From positions 1-64,000 of the forward strand of contig NZ_BJYT01000006.1 in the NCBI RefSeq assembly GCF_007991655.1: a stretch of 64,000 nucleotides of DNA, read 5' to 3'. Position 1 is the stretch's first letter, and every line of letters starts with the position of its first letter. A program made the translations under genes and the position numbers. This stretch comes from Segetibacter aerophilus (GTDB taxonomy: Bacteria; Bacteroidota; Bacteroidia; Chitinophagales; Chitinophagaceae). Below are positions 45,858 to 54,105 of the stretch, piece by piece. The notes under the pieces were generated by a model. It did no database searches and was not told the DNA's origin. It saw only the letters and a program-made list of their open reading frames with translations.

Positions 45858-46268
45858 CTAATCACCAAAATACTCGACATAAATCCTTGGCGTCTCATAC
45901 AGCTTAATGCAGTGCAACTTTACGTGCATCGGCAAATGGCGCTGCAATTGTTTCCAGATTTCCATTGCTAATATTTCTGTGCTACACATTTTGTCTTGCA
46001 AAAAATCAACATCCAAATTCAGGTTTTTGTGATCGAGCTTTTTTATCACGTGCTCCTGTATTAGTTTGCTCAATTTTTTTACGTCGAACAAAAAACCAGT
46101 TTCAGGATTGATGTGTCCCTTGATTGTTACATATAGATCAAAATTGTGCCCATGCCAGTTTTCATTCGCACAAACCCCAAAAAGCTCTTCATTTTTCTCC
46201 TTACTCCACGCCGGGTTGTATAACTTATGCGCTGCATTAAAATGTTCCAATCTTGTGAGGTAAACCAT
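45858..46268 (-). CDS. 6-pyruvoyltetrahydropterin synthase / QueD family protein, paralogue 1
   Basis: A 136-residue PTPS-fold protein. His14 (FNAAHKL), Cys33 in FGVCANENWHGHNF and His39/His41 are the zinc and catalytic residues, with LDHKNLNLD and LYETPRIYVEYF near the end. It is the first gene of the PTPS-PTPS-folE-fabD operon and 40 bp before its paralogue. One of the pair probably serves queuosine (with queE at 5.2 kb). The second may have a different product. Confidence 0.88.
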   Translation of the reverse strand: MVYLTRLEHFNAAHKLYNPAWSKEKNEELFGVCANENWHGHNFDLYVTIKGHINPETGFLFDVKKLSKLIQEHVIKKLDHKNLNLDVDFLQDKMCSTEILAMEIWKQLQRHLPMHVKLHCIKLYETPRIYVEYFGD

Positions 46269-46285
46269 TCTGCACTAAATTTTGC

Positions 46286-46293
46286 CAAAGGTA
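46286..46293 (-). promoter_or_regulatory. PTPS-folE-fabD operon -7 element TACCTTTG
   Basis: TACCTTTG on the minus strand fits TAnnTTTG, 17 nt before the first PTPS start. No matching -33 box is visible. Confidence 0.4.
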
Positions 46294-46346
46294 ATATTTG
46301 AAATGTAAACGCTTGTCCACTTCCTTCTATAAACGACCTTCGCAAA

Positions 46347-47018
46347 ATGAATGTCGTCATCACATCTGCAACGCAGAAAGAAACGGACCAAGTAAGACAG
46401 AGTCTTACTTCAGCACCTCCCTTGGAAAACCAGGAGCTCGACCTTTCTTTTCACGTAAGTGGTGTGGGCTTATTGTCATCATGCTTCTCCATCTCCCAAC
46501 TCATTTTTGAACAACATCCCGACTTAATTATCCAGGCGGGAATTGCAGGGACCTTCGATAACAACTTTGAACTTGGAAAAGTTGTTGTCGTAAAAGATGA
46601 GTTGTTGGGTGATCTTGGCGTAGAAGAGTATGGAGCTTTTAAGGACCTTTTTGATTTAAACCTTCAAACAGAAAATTTGTTTCCTTTTACCGGAAGAGCG
46701 CTTCACAACAGGTTTCTTCCTGAGTACAACCTTGGAGGATTAGCAGAAGTGACGGCCATCACAATAAATGAAATAACAACAAGACCCACGAGAATAGAAG
46801 TACTGAAAGCTAAATATGAACCTGCAATAGAGTCTATGGAAGGTGCTTCGCTTCACTATTGTTGCCTGCAGACTTCGACGCCTTTTATTCAGATAAGGGC
46901 CATTAGTAACTATGTTGGAGAACGCGATAAATCGAAATGGAACTTTAAGGATGCTCTCGATAATTTGACTAACGCTATTATAGAATATCTTAAACAATTG
47001 GATAAAAAGAAGAAATAA
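46347..47018 (+). CDS. mqnB: Futalosine hydrolase
   Basis: Hydrolyses futalosine to dehypoxanthine futalosine and hypoxanthine in the alternative menaquinone pathway. The 223-residue nucleoside-phosphorylase-fold protein has LIIQAGIAGTF, VVVKDELLGDLGVEE and ESMEGASLHYCCL with the active-site glutamates. IRAISNYVGERDKSKWN is the typical C-terminal block. Its stop shares a base with the mqnD start (TAATG). Confidence 0.92.
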   Translation: MNVVITSATQKETDQVRQSLTSAPPLENQELDLSFHVSGVGLLSSCFSISQLIFEQHPDLIIQAGIAGTFDNNFELGKVVVVKDELLGDLGVEEYGAFKDLFDLNLQTENLFPFTGRALHNRFLPEYNLGGLAEVTAITINEITTRPTRIEVLKAKYEPAIESMEGASLHYCCLQTSTPFIQIRAISNYVGERDKSKWNFKDALDNLTNAIIEYLKQLDKKKK

Positions 47019-47857
47019 TGAAATTTACGATAGGCTTTAGTCCCTGCCCAAATGATACTTTCATTTTTGACGCCCTGGTAAATAAAAAGATAGATACTGA
47101 AGGTTTTGAATTTGAGCCGTTGCTTGAAGATGTACAAACTTTGAACAAATGGGCGATCGAAAAAAGATTGGATATAAGTAAGATTAGTTACGGCGTTCTG
47201 CCTTTGGTAGTTAAAGATTATGTGGTGCTTAATAGTGGTGGAGCTTTAGGTAAAGGTGTGGGTCCGTTGCTGATTTCAAAAAATGAAGTTGAAAATCTTA
47301 CCGATAAAATTGAGAACATTACAGTTGCTATACCAGGAGTAAATACCACTGCTCATATGCTGTTTTCGTATGCCTTTCCTTTTGCTAAAAACAAACAGTT
47401 TTTTGTTTTTAACGAAATCGAAAATGCAGTGTTAACGGGACAAGTAGGTGCCGGAGTCATTATACATGAAAATCGGTTTACCTACCAGGACAAAGGCTTA
47501 GTGAAGCTGATGGATTTGGGAGAATATTGGGAGCAGTCTACCGGGTCACCGATACCGCTTGGTGGAATAATAGTAAAGAAAGATATTGATAAAGAGGTGC
47601 AGCGAAGACTTGATAGACTCATTAAGAGGAGTGTAGAATATTCTTTTAAAAGTTATCCTGCCATCTCTTCATATATCAGCAGTCATTCCCAAGAAATGAG
47701 TGAAGACGTAATGCGGAAACATATTGATTTATACGTCAATAATTTTTCAATTGGTTTAGGCGAAGAAGGTAAAGAAGCGGTAAATAAGTTTTTAAAGGTG
47801 TATTCAGAAATTCATCAGACAAATGTTATCTCCGACGAAATTTTTGTGGAAGGATAA
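47018..47857 (+). CDS. mqnD: 1,4-dihydroxy-6-naphthoate synthase
   Basis: MqnD cleaves cyclic dehypoxanthine futalosine to 1,4-dihydroxy-6-naphthoate. The 279-residue periplasmic-binding-like protein has the signature start IGFSPCPNDTFIFDALV, DISKISYGVLPLV, GKGVGPLLIS and STGSPIPLGGI. It overlaps mqnB by one base, so the two enzymes are made together. mqnA and mqnC are outside the window. Confidence 0.95.
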   Translation: MKFTIGFSPCPNDTFIFDALVNKKIDTEGFEFEPLLEDVQTLNKWAIEKRLDISKISYGVLPLVVKDYVVLNSGGALGKGVGPLLISKNEVENLTDKIENITVAIPGVNTTAHMLFSYAFPFAKNKQFFVFNEIENAVLTGQVGAGVIIHENRFTYQDKGLVKLMDLGEYWEQSTGSPIPLGGIIVKKDIDKEVQRRLDRLIKRSVEYSFKSYPAISSYISSHSQEMSEDVMRKHIDLYVNNFSIGLGEEGKEAVNKFLKVYSEIHQTNVISDEIFVEG

Positions 47858-47944
47858 ACGACTTTTATAAACACACTCGCTTTCATTTGCATAGTCCATT
47901 CATTACTTTCACCTATTAAGTAGTTTCCACCTAACAATTAACCT

Positions 47945-50674
47945 CTAGGCATCATATTCCAACACTGGTCTTAACCATCTTTCAACTTCTTCCAGATCCA
48001 TATTTTTTCGTTTAGCGTAATTTGTAACCTGGTCCTTTTCTATTTTACCTATTCCAAAATATTTGCTTTCCGGGTTTGCAAAATACCATCCACAAACTGA
48101 TGACGCAGGATACATTGCAAGACTCTCTGTAAGCTGGATACCGGTAGCATTCGTTGCATCTAAAAGGGCAAACAATTTATACTTTTCTGTATGATCGGGA
48201 CAGGCGGGATAGCCGGGAGCTGGTCGAATTCCTTGGTATTTTTCTTTGATAAAATCTTCGTTGCTTAGGTTCTCATCTTTTACATAACCCCAATATTCAG
48301 TCCTGGTCTTATGGTGTAATAACTCTGCAAAGGCTTCAGCTAAACGATCGGCCAATGCTTGTAATGAGATTTTGTTGTAATCATCGTGCTGCTCGTTGAA
48401 ACGCTTTAAATGCGGTTCAATTCCATCTATGGTAACAGCAAAAGCTCCAAGGTAATCTTGCAAACCTGTTTCTTTAGGAGCGATGAAATCGGTTAAAGAC
48501 ATGTTAGGCTGGCCTGCAGCTTTTTTTACCTGCTGCCGTAAAGATTCAAGTTCTACTACAGTTGACAATTCATCTGTAACTGTAATTGTATCTTTTGCGT
48601 TTGAGTTAGCTGGCCAAAATCCTATCACGCCTTTTGCTGTCAGCCATTTTTCATCTATAATCTTCTTAAGCAGGGCTTGGGCGTCTTTGTATAGCTTCGT
48701 TGCTTCCGCGCCAACTTTTTCATCAGTTAAAATTTGAGGGAACTTACCGTGCAACTCCCAGGCGATAAAGAATGGCTGCCAATCTATATAAGCTGCAATT
48801 TCTTTTAGATCGTGTTCAACAAAACTCTTGGTTCCGATGAAAGAAGGCTTCACCGGCTGGAAGTTCTGCCAATCTAACTTTACCCTGTTCTCTACCGCTT
48901 GCTCGTACGACAAGTAGGCCTTTGTTACTTTCTTGTTTGCAAAATCTTCCTTCAGCTTCCTGTACTCTTCTTTGATACCTTTCAAAAAGTCAGGCTTTTG
49001 TTCTTTGCTTAGTAAAGAACCGGCAACAGTAACACTTCTTGACGCATCGAGTACATGCACTACTCCCTCATCATACTCTTGGGCAATTTTCACGGCCGTA
49101 TGCATGCGGCTGGTGGTTGCTCCACCGATCATCAGCGGCAGGTCCATTTGTCTGCGTTTCATTTCACGGGCTATATGAACCATTTCGTCTAGTGAGGGAG
49201 TGATTAAACCGCTTAATCCAATGATATCAACGTTTTCTCTTTTGGCAGTTTCCAGAATTTTATCTGTGGGAACCATCACACCAAGATCGATGATATCATA
49301 ACCATTACAACCCAGCACAACTCCAACTATATTTTTACCAATGTCGTGCACATCGCCTTTTACTGTAGCTAACAAGATTTTAGCTGCTCCGGCGCCTTCC
49401 TCGTTTACGGTACCGGCAGCCAGGTGAGCCTGGCGGCGCTCTTCTTTTTCAGCCTCAATAAATGGAAACAAGTACGCAACACTTTTCTTCATTACACGAG
49501 CACTCTTTACAACCTGCGGTAAAAACATTTTACCTGCTCCAAAAAGATCACCTACTATATTCATCCCATCCATCAAAGGACCTTCAATTACATCTAAAGG
49601 CTTGGGATATTTTTGTCGCGCTTCTTCGGTGTCAGCTTCTACATAATCTGTAATTCCATTTACAAGCGAATGTGCTAAACGTTTCTCTACCGGGTCATTT
49701 CTCCATGCCTCGTCTTTGACGATTTCTTTACCTTTTGCTTTTACTGTTTCTGCGAAATTGATGAGGGCTTCCGTTGCTTCGTTGTTCTCATTATTACGGT
49801 TTAGCAAAACATCTTCACAAAGCCTTCGAAGCTCCGGTTCGATTTCGTCGTATACCACCAACTGGCCCGCGTTGACTATTCCCATGTCCATTCCTGCTTT
49901 TATCGCATAGTATAAAAAGACCGAATGAATGGCCTCACGAACATGATCATTGCCACGAAAAGAAAAGGATACATTACTGACTCCACCACTTACTTTCGTC
50001 AGGGGCATCTTTTGTTTGATTTCCCTGGTTGCCTCAATAAAGTCGACAGCGTAGTTGTTGTGCTCCTCTATACCAGTAGCTACCGCAAAAATGTTTGGAT
50101 CAAAAATGATGTCTTGTGGATCAAAGCCTACTTGTTCAGTCAGTATTTTATAAGCCCGCTCGCAAATTTCTACTTTTCGTTGTTTTGTATCAGCTTGCCC
50201 TTTTTCGTCGAAAGCCATCACGATCACAGACGCTCCATAGCTTTTGCAGGTGAAGGCTTGCTCTATAAACTTTTCTTCACCTTCTTTCATGCTGATCGAG
50301 TTCACAATGCATTTGCCCTGTACGCACTTTAATCCTGCTTCAATGATCTCAAACTTCGAGCTGTCAATCATTATAGGAATCTTGGCAATGTCTGGCTCTG
50401 CTTGCAAAAGGTTGAGAAACGTAGTCATTGCACTCACGCCTTCAAGCAAGGCATCATCCATATTTACGTCCAGTATTTGGGCACCGTTTTCAACTTGTTG
50501 GCGTGCAACTGAAAGTGCCTCTTCATATTTGTTATCACGAATAAGGCGTGCAAATTTTTTGGAACCGGTAACGTTTGTACGTTCTCCGATATTGACGAAA
50601 TTCATTTCAGGTCTAACGACTAAAGGTTCCAATCCTGAAAGACGTAAGTAAGGTTTTATAACTGTAGAGCTCAT
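47945..50674 (-). CDS. metH: Methionine synthase, C-terminal module (pterin, cobalamin and activation domains)
   Basis: The 909-residue protein carries the three C-terminal modules of cobalamin-dependent methionine synthase. The pterin-binding barrel (about 20-290) starts with [16 protein letters not shown]. The cobalamin cap and Rossmann domains (about 300-530) have the lower-ligand His near 442 in [12 protein letters not shown]. The SAM-binding activation domain (about 580-909) has [14 protein letters not shown] near 821. The homocysteine-binding module is a separate gene (51423-52445). Its ATG overlaps the ORF6N stop (ATGA), so its translation is probably coupled to that gene. Confidence 0.96.
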   Translation of the reverse strand: MSSTVIKPYLRLSGLEPLVVRPEMNFVNIGERTNVTGSKKFARLIRDNKYEEALSVARQQVENGAQILDVNMDDALLEGVSAMTTFLNLLQAEPDIAKIPIMIDSSKFEIIEAGLKCVQGKCIVNSISMKEGEEKFIEQAFTCKSYGASVIVMAFDEKGQADTKQRKVEICERAYKILTEQVGFDPQDIIFDPNIFAVATGIEEHNNYAVDFIEATREIKQKMPLTKVSGGVSNVSFSFRGNDHVREAIHSVFLYYAIKAGMDMGIVNAGQLVVYDEIEPELRRLCEDVLLNRNNENNEATEALINFAETVKAKGKEIVKDEAWRNDPVEKRLAHSLVNGITDYVEADTEEARQKYPKPLDVIEGPLMDGMNIVGDLFGAGKMFLPQVVKSARVMKKSVAYLFPFIEAEKEERRQAHLAAGTVNEEGAGAAKILLATVKGDVHDIGKNIVGVVLGCNGYDIIDLGVMVPTDKILETAKRENVDIIGLSGLITPSLDEMVHIAREMKRRQMDLPLMIGGATTSRMHTAVKIAQEYDEGVVHVLDASRSVTVAGSLLSKEQKPDFLKGIKEEYRKLKEDFANKKVTKAYLSYEQAVENRVKLDWQNFQPVKPSFIGTKSFVEHDLKEIAAYIDWQPFFIAWELHGKFPQILTDEKVGAEATKLYKDAQALLKKIIDEKWLTAKGVIGFWPANSNAKDTITVTDELSTVVELESLRQQVKKAAGQPNMSLTDFIAPKETGLQDYLGAFAVTIDGIEPHLKRFNEQHDDYNKISLQALADRLAEAFAELLHHKTRTEYWGYVKDENLSNEDFIKEKYQGIRPAPGYPACPDHTEKYKLFALLDATNATGIQLTESLAMYPASSVCGWYFANPESKYFGIGKIEKDQVTNYAKRKNMDLEEVERWLRPVLEYDA

Positions 50675-51216
50675 TTCTTTTTTTCTTTTCTATTTGCAAG
50701 AAAGCCTATTTCAGTGCGCGGCTTTTCTTCCTGGATTAATAAAGCCTTTAGAGTATTAAAAATCAATTTCACTTCTTCATCTTTTTTAAAGAGTGCTTGT
50801 TCTATTTTCTCCAGCTTTATCCATAATTCTTTATTGTCAAATAATATTTGTTTCATTCTTGTATACACCCGAACGATTTGTATGTTAACCTGGATAGCTC
50901 TTTCTGACCTTAGCACTGATGAGAGCATAGCAACACCTTGTTCGGTAAACGCAAATGGTAATTTTCGAATGCCACCATAACCTGAAGTCACAAATTGCGA
51001 CTTCAGGTTATTCCATTCTTCATCTTTTAATTGAAACATAAAATCTTCAGGAAATCTTGTAATGTTTCTCTTAACTGCTTCATTTAATCGCCCGGTAGAG
51101 ACGCCATACATTTCCGCCAGATCTCGATCAAGCATTATTTTTACTCCTCTAACAACATAAATCTTTTCACTTATTATTTGTTCTGAAATTTGTTGTTGGG
51201 GTAATGACTTTGCCAT
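50671..51216 (-). CDS. ORF6N-domain DNA-binding protein
   Basis: A 181-residue protein with an N-terminal ORF6N domain (about 10-100): [36 protein letters not shown], and [16 protein letters not shown] helical C-terminal part (about 105-181, with [20 protein letters not shown]) follows. ORF6N and the related KilA-N domain are common in phage and mobile elements but also occur widely in Bacteroidota chromosomes. ATG 51216 is preferred; the open frame begins at a TTG inside an upstream palindrome. It lies between the two metH genes, has its own promoter flanked by two palindromes, and overlaps metH-C by ATGA. Confidence 0.88.
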   Translation of the reverse strand: MAKSLPQQQISEQIISEKIYVVRGVKIMLDRDLAEMYGVSTGRLNEAVKRNITRFPEDFMFQLKDEEWNNLKSQFVTSGYGGIRKLPFAFTEQGVAMLSSVLRSERAIQVNIQIVRVYTRMKQILFDNKELWIKLEKIEQALFKKDEEVKLIFNTLKALLIQEEKPRTEIGFLANRKEKKK

Positions 51217-51230
51217 GATAACCTTTCTGG

Positions 51231-51257
51231 TTTGATATCGCAATTTGCGATATCAAG
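51231..51257. promoter_or_regulatory. Palindromic operator-like site O1 of ORF6N gene
   Basis: A perfect 12-bp inverted repeat TTGATATCGCAA/TTGCGATATCAA with a 1-bp centre (51232-51256). It lies at about +3 to +29 relative to the predicted start site and ends 15 bp before the preferred ATG. A second, related 27-bp site lies at 51287-51313. Confidence 0.75.
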
Positions 51258-51266
51258 TTTTTTTGC

Positions 51267-51274
51267 CAAACATA
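51267..51274 (-). promoter_or_regulatory. ORF6N gene -7 element TATGTTTG
   Basis: TATGTTTG on the minus strand fits TAnnTTTG. It lies between palindromes O1 and O2, and an ATTG (51300-51297) in O2 could serve as the -33 box, 22 bp away. This layout would let a repressor cover both sides of the promoter. Confidence 0.5.
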
Positions 51275-51286
51275 TTTCCTCGTCTG

Positions 51287-51313
51287 TTTGATGTCCCAAT
51301 CTGTGATATCAAA
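51287..51313. promoter_or_regulatory. Palindromic operator-like site O2 of ORF6N gene
   Basis: A second 27-bp imperfect palindrome, TTTGATGTCCCAAT then CTGTGATATCAAA, identical to O1 at 22 of 27 positions and 56 bp from it. It covers the predicted -33 region of the ORF6N promoter. Confidence 0.65.
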
Positions 51314-51359
51314 CGCTTTTTTTGAAGTCTTTATGTACCGCACCAATTCACACTATTCA

Positions 51360-51384
51360 ACATTGTTGCGTCGCACCCTTGTAC
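51360..51384 (-). repeat. Dispersed palindromic repeat, copy 10
   Basis: ACATTGTTGCGTCGCACCCT followed by TGTAC. Core TGCGTCGCA at 51367-51375 with the complete ACA-N4-core-N4-TGT form. It lies between the metH-N 3' end and the ORF6N operators. Confidence 0.78.
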
Positions 51385-51422
51385 TTTTCTTCGGTGCGCA
51401 ACAACCAGAGGTTGTCCTATTC

Positions 51423-52445
51423 TTACACCAAAGCATCTTCCACCACTGGCAAGGGCCGCGGCTTAAAATTTCTCACGTAATCAGCAATATGCTTGATATG
51501 GTCAGGCGTTGTACCACAACAGCCGCCTACAATATTTACAAAACCTTCCTGTGCCCACTCCTCTATTATGTGTGCAGTCTCATGTGGCTGCTCGTCGTAT
51601 TGGCCAAATGCGTTAGGTAAACCTGCATTAGGATAGGCCGATGTATAACATTCCGCTATTTGGCTTAACTCTTCTATATGTGGTCGCATTTGGGTTGCAC
51701 CCAACGCGCAATTCAAACCAACGCTTAAAGGTCTTGCGTGACGGATAGATGTATAAAAAGCTTCCAGTGTTTGTCCGCTTAGCGTTCTGCCTGAGGCGTC
51801 AGTAATTGTTCCGCTAATCATAATCGGTAGTTCCTCCAATTTGTTGTCGCGGAAGAACTTTTTAGCGGCATATATAGCTGCTTTCGCATTTAACGTATCA
51901 AAAATTGTTTCGATTAATAAAACGTCCACTCCGCCGTCAACCAAACCTTTGATTTGTTCGGTATAAGCTATTGCTACCTCATCAAAAGTAACTGCACGAT
52001 AACCCGGATTATTTACGTCTGGAGACAAGCTCAACGTTTTATTAAGCGGACCTATTGCACCTGCAACCCATGCACCTGATCTATCTTTTCCTTCGGGAGA
52101 TGCAAGAAATTTCTCAATTGCATTTCTTGCGCATTTTGCTGAGGCAACATTAAGCTCATAGGCCAGCGACTGCATATCATAATCTGCCTGTGCAATGGTT
52201 GTACTACTGAAAGTATTTGTTTCAATAATATCAGCCCCGGCCGCCAGGTACTGCAGATGGATCTCTTCAATAATTTTTGGCTGAGTAATACTAAGCAGAT
52301 CGTTGTTTCCCTTTACATCGGTGTGCCAATCTTTGAAACGTTCGCCGCGGTAATCTTCCTCCTCGAGTTTGTAGCGCTGTATCATGGTACCCATCGCACC
52401 GTCGATGATAAGTATTCGTTTTTCCAGTTCTTTCCTGATATCCAT
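51423..52445 (-). CDS. metH: Methionine synthase, N-terminal homocysteine-binding module
   Basis: A 340-residue homocysteine S-methyltransferase barrel, equal to the first module of Met[21 protein letters not shown] is the standard start. The zinc-binding cysteines are in VGLNCALGA (near 243) and [11 protein letters not shown] (near 311). It is complete and in frame, with its own promoter and long leader, so it is a split gene rather than a broken one. The pterin/cobalamin modules are encoded 750 bp downstream, after an ORF6N gene. The two proteins must associate for catalysis. Confidence 0.94.
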   Translation of the reverse strand: MDIRKELEKRILIIDGAMGTMIQRYKLEEEDYRGERFKDWHTDVKGNNDLLSITQPKIIEEIHLQYLAAGADIIETNTFSSTTIAQADYDMQSLAYELNVASAKCARNAIEKFLASPEGKDRSGAWVAGAIGPLNKTLSLSPDVNNPGYRAVTFDEVAIAYTEQIKGLVDGGVDVLLIETIFDTLNAKAAIYAAKKFFRDNKLEELPIMISGTITDASGRTLSGQTLEAFYTSIRHARPLSVGLNCALGATQMRPHIEELSQIAECYTSAYPNAGLPNAFGQYDEQPHETAHIIEEWAQEGFVNIVGGCCGTTPDHIKHIADYVRNFKPRPLPVVEDALV

Positions 52446-52682
52446 AGTTTCGATTTTTTTATGACTGTTTTACAAACAAGCATAAACGATGAATAGTATT
52501 GTTATAGTTGAAGTGTGCGACGCAACAATGTAAAAAAGAAGTTGTGAAGCCGACTTCAAAAAAATCTCTAAACTAGAAACGAGGACAATCTGGAAATAAA
52601 GCAGAGTGAGATCGTTTATTAGTTCAGTTAAAACCCTACCGCAGCAGGTTGAACAATAAACAAATCCGCCTGCTGAGCGGCG
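52446..52682 (-). other. Long leader of metH-N
   Basis: A leader of about 235 nt between the TATTTTTG element and the ATG. At its 5' end CAGCAGG pairs with CCTGCTG, extended by CCG/CGG around a bulge (52635-52682). GAAGTCGGCTTC forms a small hairpin near 52548-52559, and a dispersed repeat sits at 52511-52531. No cobalamin-box or S-box core is present. Whether it is a regulatory RNA is unknown. Confidence 0.45.
52511..52531 (+). repeat. Dispersed palindromic repeat, copy 11
   Basis: AAGTGTGCGACGCAACAATG followed by T. Core TGCGACGCA at 52516-52524 with ACAA then TGT on the right. It lies inside the metH-N leader, between the end of yceI and the metH-N start. Confidence 0.72.
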
Positions 52683-52690
52683 CAAAAATA
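52683..52690 (-). promoter_or_regulatory. metH-N -7 element TATTTTTG
   Basis: TATTTTTG on the minus strand fits TAnnTTTG and lies about 238 nt before the metH-N ATG, predicting a long leader. No strong -33 box is visible. Confidence 0.4.
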
Positions 52691-52742
52691 TGACAAAAAT
52701 ATTAAACGATGAAAGGCAGGAAGACTTGGAGTCTCGCGGAAT

Positions 52743-53288
52743 CTAATCGTAGGTGCAGTCAATTGTAATCTCAACAGTGTCAGAAATCATCTTGCTGGCG
52801 AGAGAGCCGCCAATGTTATAGTCTTTACGTTGAACTTTGAACTTGCTTCTTGCAATAGCCTTTCCTCCTCTTATCTCAATGGTGCCGTTTTGTACTATTT
52901 CCCTGGTCACTCCATGAATTGTAAGACTGCCTTTTACACTCGCGTTGTAAACCCCGTCTTTGGCGAAATTGATATCCCTGAGATTAGTGATCGTTCCTTT
53001 AAAATATGCTTTAGGAATTTTATCGCTGTGCAGGTAATCTTCGTTGAAGTGCTCTTCCATCAGGTCATTCTCAAAATGAAAGTCTTTGATGTTCATCTCG
53101 AAATTATACTGGCCGTTTGCAGTAAAAAGCTGGCTGGTTACTGCATTGTTTTTGGCTTCAATATCTTCCAAAGGCGCACTGGAGAAAAAGGTGATTTTGC
53201 CTGTCCTGGTATTAAAAACTTTTTGCGAAAAAGTCGTTGTACCAATAGTGGCCGCTAATATAAAAAGGAGAATATTTTTCATGTTCAT
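52743..53288 (-). CDS. YceI-like family secreted protein
   Basis: A 181-residue exported lipocalin-like protein with signal peptide (about 1-21, ending TTFSQ). ITFFSSAPLEDIEAKN, DLMEEHFNEDYLHSDKIPKA, GSLTIHGVTREI and the C-terminal DTVEITIDCTYD are YceI blocks. The family binds isoprenoid or other amphipathic ligands in the periplasm. Met1 or Met3 may be the start. recR ends 16 bp upstream on the same strand. Confidence 0.9.
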   Translation of the reverse strand: MNMKNILLFILAATIGTTTFSQKVFNTRTGKITFFSSAPLEDIEAKNNAVTSQLFTANGQYNFEMNIKDFHFENDLMEEHFNEDYLHSDKIPKAYFKGTITNLRDINFAKDGVYNASVKGSLTIHGVTREIVQNGTIEIRGGKAIARSKFKVQRKDYNIGGSLASKMISDTVEITIDCTYD

Positions 53289-53304
53289 TTTCTTATAGTT
53301 GGGT

Positions 53305-53919
53305 TTACTTCACGTATTGACCAATAGGTAAACGGTTAGTTATACTTCGGGCAAGTGTCATTTCATCTGCATATTCAAGCTCTCCGCCAAAGGCTATGCC
53401 CCGTGCTATGGTTGTTACTTTGCAACTAAATTGTTGGATTTTCTTCTGTATGTAATAAATGGTAGTATCGCCCTGGATGTTAGGATTTAGGGCAAACATT
53501 AGCTCTTCAGTTTCCTCTTTTTGTATGCGACTAATAAGTGGTTCAATGCTTAATTGGTCCGGGCCTACACCATCTAAAGGAGATATAATACCACCGAGCA
53601 CATGATACGTTCCATTATACTGTTGAGTGCTTTCTATAGCTATTACATCACGAATATTCTCTACTACGCAAATGAGATGCTGGTTACGAGAACTGTTTGC
53701 GCAAATAGAGCAAATGTCAGCGTCGCTAATATTTAAACACCTTTGGCAAAACTTAATATCCTGGCGCATTCGCGAGATGGTATCACCAAATTGCAGCACC
53801 TCTGAAACATCTTGTTTTAGTAAATGCAACACCAGACGCAACGCAGTTTTCTTTCCAATACCCGGAAGCCTTGAAAACTCATTTACCGCATTTTCTAATA
53901 GAGAAGAAGGAAGTTGCAT
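53305..53919 (-). CDS. recR: Recombination protein RecR
   Basis: RecR, with RecO and RecF, loads RecA at gaps. The 204-residue protein has a helix-hairpin-helix start (FSRLPGIGKKTALRLVLHLL), the zinc finger CQRCLNISDADICSIC and the Toprim domain from ICVVENIRDVIAIE. HVLGGIISPLDGVGPDQL is the conserved RecR block. Length and start are typical. yceI follows 16 bp downstream. Confidence 0.96.
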   Translation of the reverse strand: MQLPSSLLENAVNEFSRLPGIGKKTALRLVLHLLKQDVSEVLQFGDTISRMRQDIKFCQRCLNISDADICSICANSSRNQHLICVVENIRDVIAIESTQQYNGTYHVLGGIISPLDGVGPDQLSIEPLISRIQKEETEELMFALNPNIQGDTTIYYIQKKIQQFSCKVTTIARGIAFGGELEYADEMTLARSITNRLPIGQYVK

Positions 53920-54105
53920 CTTGTAAAAATACTTATGGCTCTTGACAGATTAACGCCGCTGCTAAGACTTTAATACTTTATGAAAGTTAAAATTGCTTTG
54001 CTGGAGAATTACGTTAATTATATTAAAACCTGCTCTTTATCGGTGGACTAAATCCTTTTTAAAAACAGAGATTAACACGGCTCTTTTTAGAACAGATAAT
54101 ACGCG

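Noticed and set aside
50671-51313. ORF6N gene as part of a prophage
   Set aside because: No integrase, structural genes, att repeats or tRNA are nearby; the gene is embedded in a core operon.
47945-52445. metH split interpreted as a frameshifted or broken gene
   Set aside because: Each part has an intact start, stop and complete domains, and a separate gene lies between; split metH is known in Bacteroidota.
52446-52690. Cobalamin or S-box riboswitch in the metH-N leader
   Set aside because: Neither the cobalamin-box core nor the S-box conserved segments are present on the minus strand.
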